Shown here: positions 14,777-18,699 of the stretch, one piece after another
How positions within the stretch are numbered: position 1 is the first letter of the stretch
Layout: every line of letters starts with the position of its first letter
The notes under the pieces: model-generated
The model's input: the letters and a program-made list of their open reading frames with translations, nothing else
What the model was told of the DNA's origin: nothing
Databases searched by the model: none
Translations under genes and position numbers: made by a program
DNA from: DAONJL01 sp035405645 [NCBI: bacterium]
GTDB taxonomy: Bacteria > JAGOBX01 > DAONJL01
DNA length: 18,699 bases
Assembly: GCA_035405645.1 (NCBI GenBank)
Contig: DAONJL010000049.1
Coordinates: 1 to 18,699 of the forward strand
Reading direction: 5' to 3'

Positions 14777-16318
14777 TTATTGTATTGTTTTTTCTAATAT
14801 ATCTTCTTCACTATCAAGTCTTGTTGCTATTATTAAAAAATTATATGAGAAAAGAGAAGGAAATTTTCTGGCAAGAATTGCTAATATCATTTCACATAAT
14901 TTAAAAAAGGTATTATTTAAAATCATATCAGTTAAAGGAGGCGGAAAACCTATAACATTATCAACTCTATAATTATATTGTTCAATTAAATTTTTAAGAC
15001 TTTTTATAGTAAATAATCGTTTATGACGCATATCAAGTATTCCGCGCTTACTATAATTAAATTGACCAAATAATAATGAAATTCGCATTGGTAAAAAACC
15101 TATATTTGCTGTGCTTATATATGCTTTACCTTTTATTTTTAATAAATTAAAAATAAGTTGTAAAAAATTTCTTGGATAAACTAATTTATGTATTACATCT
15201 AAGGCAATACAATAATCAAATTTTTTATTTATTTTTTCAGAAAAATCAGTATTCAAATCAAAAGCCAATTTTATTGAATTACCTGCTTTCATTGGTATTT
15301 GATTATCTACTGCATAATGCTCTTTTACTCTTTTCGCTATCTCATTACTTAATAATCCAAAGTTTGCACCTAATTCTATTATAACACTATCTTTTTTATC
15401 ATTAAATTCTTCCAGTATAAATTGATGTAAAGAAAAAGGACTTTGTTTAAAATAAAATCTTTCTTCTTCAAAAAAGCCAATATCATAATTTCTTTTATAA
15501 TAAATACCACATCGAACAAGATAAAATCTAAAAATCGACTTTATACAATTTATGGCATATTTTAATCCATCTACTCTACAAATTTCATCACCATAATATG
15601 CTGGTAATGAAATCTCTTTTATTTTCCAGTTTGCTGCTTTTGCCTGTATTATTATTTCTGTATCAAAATGAAAATTATTTGAATTGTATTGAAATGGAAT
15701 TTCTTTTAATGAATTTACTCTATATGCTCTATAGCCAGTATGAAATTCTGATAATGATAAATTTAATAATTTATTTTCAATAAAAGTTAATACTTGATTA
15801 CCAAACCATTTATATAATGGCATACCACCTGCCAATGCTTGTTTTTTATTTAGCATTCTTGAAGCAAAAACTGCATCTGTTTCATTATCAAATGCTGATA
15901 ATATTTTTGGCAAATATTCAGGTGCATATTGCCCATCGCCGTGTAATAATATTACATAATCATAATTTTTCTTTATACAATACAAATAACCTAATTTTTG
16001 ATTACCACCATAACCACGATTAAATGGCGTTCGATATGTATGTATTTTATATGCTGGAAATTTACTCATTATTTTTTTCCCGATTTCATAAGTAGCATCA
16101 GTCGAACTATCATCAATAATTAATATTTCAGTAAATAAAGGTGCTATATCTTCTGGTATTCTATTTATTACCTGTTCTAAATGACGTTCTGCATTATAGG
16201 CTACAATAAAAACTACAACTTTATTATTTTGTAAAAACTCTTTTGCTTTTTTTTTCTCTGCATCTGTTATCTCTTTTTCTGCTAATTTTTTTATATATTC
16301 AATTGTAGTTGTTTTCAT
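14777..16318 (-). CDS. GT2 glycosyltransferase fused to a class I SAM methyltransferase
   Basis: This 513-residue protein joins two enzymes. The N-terminal half (about 33-270) is a family 2 glycosyltransferase of the dolichyl/polyprenyl-phosphate sugar type: VVVFIVAYNAERHL, IIDDSSTDAT at 67-76, LLHGDGQYAPEYLPKIL at 124-140, ASRML at 152-156 and EFHTGYRAYR at 191-200. The C-terminal half (about 295-500) is a SAM-dependent methyltransferase: VIIELGANFGLLS at 312-324 (the SAM glycine loop), YAVDN at 335-339, and FDYCIALDVIHKL at 367-379. No full membrane segment is clear, though GT2 members act at the inner face of the membrane. The domain pairing fits glycolipid or surface-glycan building. The gene starts 1 base after the DUF362 gene and lacks a Shine-Dalgarno. 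Substrates cannot be read from sequence. Confidence 0.9.
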   Translation of the reverse strand: MKTTTIEYIKKLAEKEITDAEKKKAKEFLQNNKVVVFIVAYNAERHLEQVINRIPEDIAPLFTEILIIDDSSTDATYEIGKKIMSKFPAYKIHTYRTPFNRGYGGNQKLGYLYCIKKNYDYVILLHGDGQYAPEYLPKILSAFDNETDAVFASRMLNKKQALAGGMPLYKWFGNQVLTFIENKLLNLSLSEFHTGYRAYRVNSLKEIPFQYNSNNFHFDTEIIIQAKAANWKIKEISLPAYYGDEICRVDGLKYAINCIKSIFRFYLVRCGIYYKRNYDIGFFEEERFYFKQSPFSLHQFILEEFNDKKDSVIIELGANFGLLSNEIAKRVKEHYAVDNQIPMKAGNSIKLAFDLNTDFSEKINKKFDYCIALDVIHKLVYPRNFLQLIFNLLKIKGKAYISTANIGFLPMRISLLFGQFNYSKRGILDMRHKRLFTIKSLKNLIEQYNYRVDNVIGFPPPLTDMILNNTFFKLCEMILAILARKFPSLFSYNFLIIATRLDSEEDILEKTIQ

Positions 16319-16319
16319 A

Positions 16320-17402
16320 TTATTTGTATTTTAAAAATAATTTACCCCATTCTGTCTTATACCATTCATTAACTATTTTTTTGCCTTTTAAAGGATACCA
16401 GATTTTATCGTGATAAAATGCAGAAGCAAATATAAAAATATTTACAATTGTTGTGTGAAAAAGAAAATGTTGTAAAAATTTTAATGGACCAAACCAACAA
16501 ATATCACCAACTTTACTTGCTGCATTATCACCTACATAAAATTGCCAATTTTCATCTTTTATATCATAACCTCGTATTTCTATCTCATCAATAATTCCAG
16601 TGCCAAGTCCTTCTTCTGTTGCTATTCGTATATAATCAATTTTCATTGGTTCAAAGCCCATCATCTTTGCAGCAACTGCATCAATTGCTACACAATCATT
16701 GCTTGCTAATATTACATTTTTACAAATCGGTTCCATTGTTCTTGGACCTGGACCATTACCACTTGTCGTGCCATCCATTACTGCAAATATTCCTGTATGT
16801 ATCTCTTTTTGTATTCGTAATAAATCAACTAATGTTTCGTGTATATGTGAATGACAATAATGACGATTATTATCTAATAAACCACCAAATGCATTTTTCA
16901 TTGCACCTGTTGTCTGTGTATAAATATGACATTTTACTGTTGGTTGATGAACTACATTTTTTCCTATAAAATAATCTGGTATCTTTATACCATCAGGAAA
17001 AATCTTATCTAATACAAGCATTTTTCCTTTTGGCTCATATACTATCCAATTCATATCTTTTGATTCAAAATTATAGCGAACCTCAATATTATAACGCTTA
17101 TAAATATCTACATATTTATTTTCTTTTTCACCTTTATAAGCATAATTTACAACAGTATTATTCTGAACGCATACTAAATCATTATAGCCAGCATTTTTTA
17201 ATGCTTTTATTGTTCCTTCCATTTGCCACGGTGTTGTATTTGCACCTGGCATCATTAAATGCCACGAAATATTATTTTTTAAAATTGTTGTTTTATCTTT
17301 TGCTAAATATTTTTCAAATTCCGCTAATTTCATTAGTTTTTCATAATCTTCTATTACTGTCTCTGGTTTTGTCTTTAATACTGCTACTATTGATTTTCCC
17401 AT
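16320..17402 (-). CDS. DUF362 domain protein without ferredoxin cluster
   Basis: This 360-residue protein carries the DUF362 core. Typical blocks are PTVKCHIYTQTTGAMKNAFG at 154-173, MDGTTSGNGPGPR at 209-221 and NDCVAIDAVAAKMMG at 235-249. Many DUF362 proteins have a C-terminal 4Fe-4S ferredoxin part; no CxxCxxC pattern is present here. Instead a hydrophobic stretch at about 308-330 could attach it to the membrane. His-rich positions around 181-188 (HYCHSHIH) might bind metal, but this is my inference. The family has no well-established enzymatic role that I can assign here. GAGGT lies 5 bases upstream and overlaps the coaBC stop; the gene starts 3 bases after it. It is followed 1 base later by the glycosyltransferase fusion, so a role in the same surface-glycan path is possible. 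Confidence 0.88.
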   Translation of the reverse strand: MGKSIVAVLKTKPETVIEDYEKLMKLAEFEKYLAKDKTTILKNNISWHLMMPGANTTPWQMEGTIKALKNAGYNDLVCVQNNTVVNYAYKGEKENKYVDIYKRYNIEVRYNFESKDMNWIVYEPKGKMLVLDKIFPDGIKIPDYFIGKNVVHQPTVKCHIYTQTTGAMKNAFGGLLDNNRHYCHSHIHETLVDLLRIQKEIHTGIFAVMDGTTSGNGPGPRTMEPICKNVILASNDCVAIDAVAAKMMGFEPMKIDYIRIATEEGLGTGIIDEIEIRGYDIKDENWQFYVGDNAASKVGDICWFGPLKFLQHFLFHTTIVNIFIFASAFYHDKIWYPLKGKKIVNEWYKTEWGKLFLKYK

Positions 17403-17405
17403 TTT

Positions 17406-18587
17406 TTACCTCTTTTTTATGTAATTAACTATACAATCTAATATTATATTTGCTATCTCAAATTTACTTAATCTTTCTGTTTCTATTTTTTCTTCTCTAT
17501 CAGTTATTATTGTGATTTGATTGTAATCTGATGAAAAACCTATATCATTTCTGCTTACATCATTTATCACTATTATATTTAATTTTTTGTTTTTTAATTT
17601 TTTGATTCCATTTTCAATTATGTTTTCTGTTTCTGCTGCAAAGCCAACTTTAAGTATTTTTTCATCTTTTATTTCTGATAATATATCTGGCGTTTTTTTT
17701 AATTTTATCTCTAATTTATCTAAATCTTCTTTTTTTATTTTTCCATTTATTTTTTTTTCAGGCATAAAATCTGATACTGCTGCTGCTGAAATAAATATAT
17801 CGTGTTTATTTATCTCACTTTTAACTGCATTAAACATTTCTTCTGCACTTTCTACTTTTTTAATTTTTAGAAATGGCATTTCTAATGTTGAATAACCTGA
17901 AATTAAAGTAACATTTGCACCACGCAAATATGCTGCTTTTGCAATTTGATAACCTTGCTTGCCTGATGAATAATTTGAAATAAATCTAACATCATCAATT
18001 TTTTCTCGGCAGGCACCTGCTGTTATAAGTATTTTAAAATTATTCAAATTATTTTTTTTATTTATTAAAGTAATTATTTTTTCTAAAATCAAATTTTCAT
18101 TTACCATTTTACCAATGCCTATTTCACCACATGCAAGTTCGCCTTCTTCTGGTCCTAAAAAGTAAATTCCTCTTTCTTTTAATTTTTTTATTGATTCCTG
18201 TGTAATATAATTCAAATACATATTTTTATTCATTGCTGGAACAATTAAAATTTTTGCTGATGTTGAAAGTATTACATTAAGTAACAAATTATCTGCAATA
18301 CCATTTGCTATTTTATTTATTGTATTTGCTGTTGATGGTGCTATAACAATTAAATCAGCCCAGCGTGCTAAACTTATATGTTCTATATCAAAATCTTTAT
18401 TATCAAATAATTTATGATATACTTTATTATTTGTTAGCGATTGAAAAATAATAGGATTTATTAATCTTCTTGCATTTGGTGTCATTATTATTTTTACATT
18501 AAAATTATTTTTTCTTAATAATCTTATAAGATTTGGTATTTTATAAATTGCAATACCTGCTGTTATTCCAATTAAAATATTTTTCAT
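17406..18587 (-). CDS. coaBC: Bifunctional CoaBC: phosphopantothenate-cysteine ligase / PPC decarboxylase
   Basis: From the ATG at 18587 the protein has 393 residues and matches CoaBC, which adds cysteine to 4'-phosphopantothenate and decarboxylates the product on the way to coenzyme A. The FMN-binding CoaC half has GITAGIAIYK at 7-16, IEHISLARWADL at 68-79 with catalytic His70, APSTANT at 83-89, PAMNKNMY at 117-124, and ACGEIGIGKM at 152-161 with the active Cys153. The CoaB half has RFISNYSSGKQG at 201-212, SAAAVSDF at 267-274 and VGFAAETEN at 314-322. The usual TAGPTREPID reads TAGACREKID, a mild change. A TTG start at 18623 would add 12 poorly conserved residues; I prefer the ATG because families begin right at this strand. 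It is the first gene of the ten-gene run. Confidence 0.95.
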   Translation of the reverse strand: MKNILIGITAGIAIYKIPNLIRLLRKNNFNVKIIMTPNARRLINPIIFQSLTNNKVYHKLFDNKDFDIEHISLARWADLIVIAPSTANTINKIANGIADNLLLNVILSTSAKILIVPAMNKNMYLNYITQESIKKLKERGIYFLGPEEGELACGEIGIGKMVNENLILEKIITLINKKNNLNNFKILITAGACREKIDDVRFISNYSSGKQGYQIAKAAYLRGANVTLISGYSTLEMPFLKIKKVESAEEMFNAVKSEINKHDIFISAAAVSDFMPEKKINGKIKKEDLDKLEIKLKKTPDILSEIKDEKILKVGFAAETENIIENGIKKLKNKKLNIIVINDVSRNDIGFSSDYNQITIITDREEKIETERLSKFEIANIILDCIVNYIKKR

Positions 18588-18623
18588 ATCTTTTATGTTA
18601 AAAAAATTATTATTATTTTGCAA
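18588..18623 (-). promoter_or_regulatory. Possible promoter just upstream of coaBC
   Basis: On the minus strand TTGCAA (18618-18623) and TAACAT (18595-18600) are 17 bases apart, each matching four of six consensus bases. A transcript from it would start at or very near the ATG and so be leaderless. No Shine-Dalgarno is visible before this ATG, which fits. The match is weak in AT-rich DNA. Confidence 0.3.
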
Positions 18624-18699
18624 GAAAAAAATATAGACAGATAAAAAAATTCGGGAAGTTTACAGACATGGTATACCCTTTTCTTAAGAATATATTATT

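Noticed and set aside
18588-18623. TTG start adding 12 residues to CoaBC
   Set aside because: The extra residues are Asn-rich, there is no Shine-Dalgarno, and CoaBC proteins typically begin at the strand starting at the ATG at 18587.
18613-18669. Minus-strand 18-residue open frame upstream of coaBC with AAAAGGG before its ATG
   Set aside because: The ribosome-like site is suggestive, but the peptide is short and hydrophobic with no recognisable leader-peptide codon run, and the base mix makes chance likely.
18681-18690. TTCTTAAGAA perfect palindrome near the window edge
   Set aside because: Only 10 bases in AT-rich DNA, single copy, and no context to call it an operator.

Overview
The window is a compact, very AT-rich stretch of bacterial chromosome in which all 14 recognisable genes lie on the minus strand and read right to left. 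Stops are TAA, plus one TGA in an ATGA overlap, and Trp is TGG, so the standard bacterial code fits. A GspC-like type II secretion subunit and a MltG transglycosylase suggest a cell with an outer membrane and peptidoglycan. The low G+C, Ile/Lys/Asn-rich proteins and strongly divergent family members suggest an uncultured or fast-evolving lineage. I cannot name a phylum from the sequence alone. I see no tRNA, rRNA, transposon, integrase or CRISPR array.

The right part (about 5899-18587) is one tightly packed run of ten genes with gaps of 0-19 bases and one overlap. In transcription order it holds coaBC (coenzyme A synthesis), a DUF362 protein, a glycosyltransferase-methyltransferase fusion, a lipoate/octanoate ligase-family protein, a TruB-like protein, two adjacent membrane proteins with chemoreceptor-type hairpins, an AI-2E-family permease, a 3-hydroxyacyl-CoA dehydrogenase-like protein, and a DHH/DHHA1 phosphoesterase-like protein with a large unrecognised N-terminal region. 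A gap of about 324 bases (5575-5898) follows. It holds a sigma-70-like promoter and a good Shine-Dalgarno for the next unit: a Trm112-family zinc-finger protein, a giant double FapA/DUF342 protein, mltG and gspC. The last three are spaced for translational coupling, and this unit probably continues left of the window into further secretion genes.

The most striking theme is erosion of family signatures. The dehydrogenase lacks the catalytic His and two other active-site residues while keeping the fold motifs. The TruB-like protein keeps the catalytic Asp but has lost most of the surrounding motif. Both chemoreceptor-like proteins align without gaps to the kinase-control tip but have lost different key residues. 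Together with the DHH protein and the duplicated FapA protein, these are the best candidates for undescribed biology here. None is proof of a new system, and fast drift in an AT-rich lineage is the main alternative.
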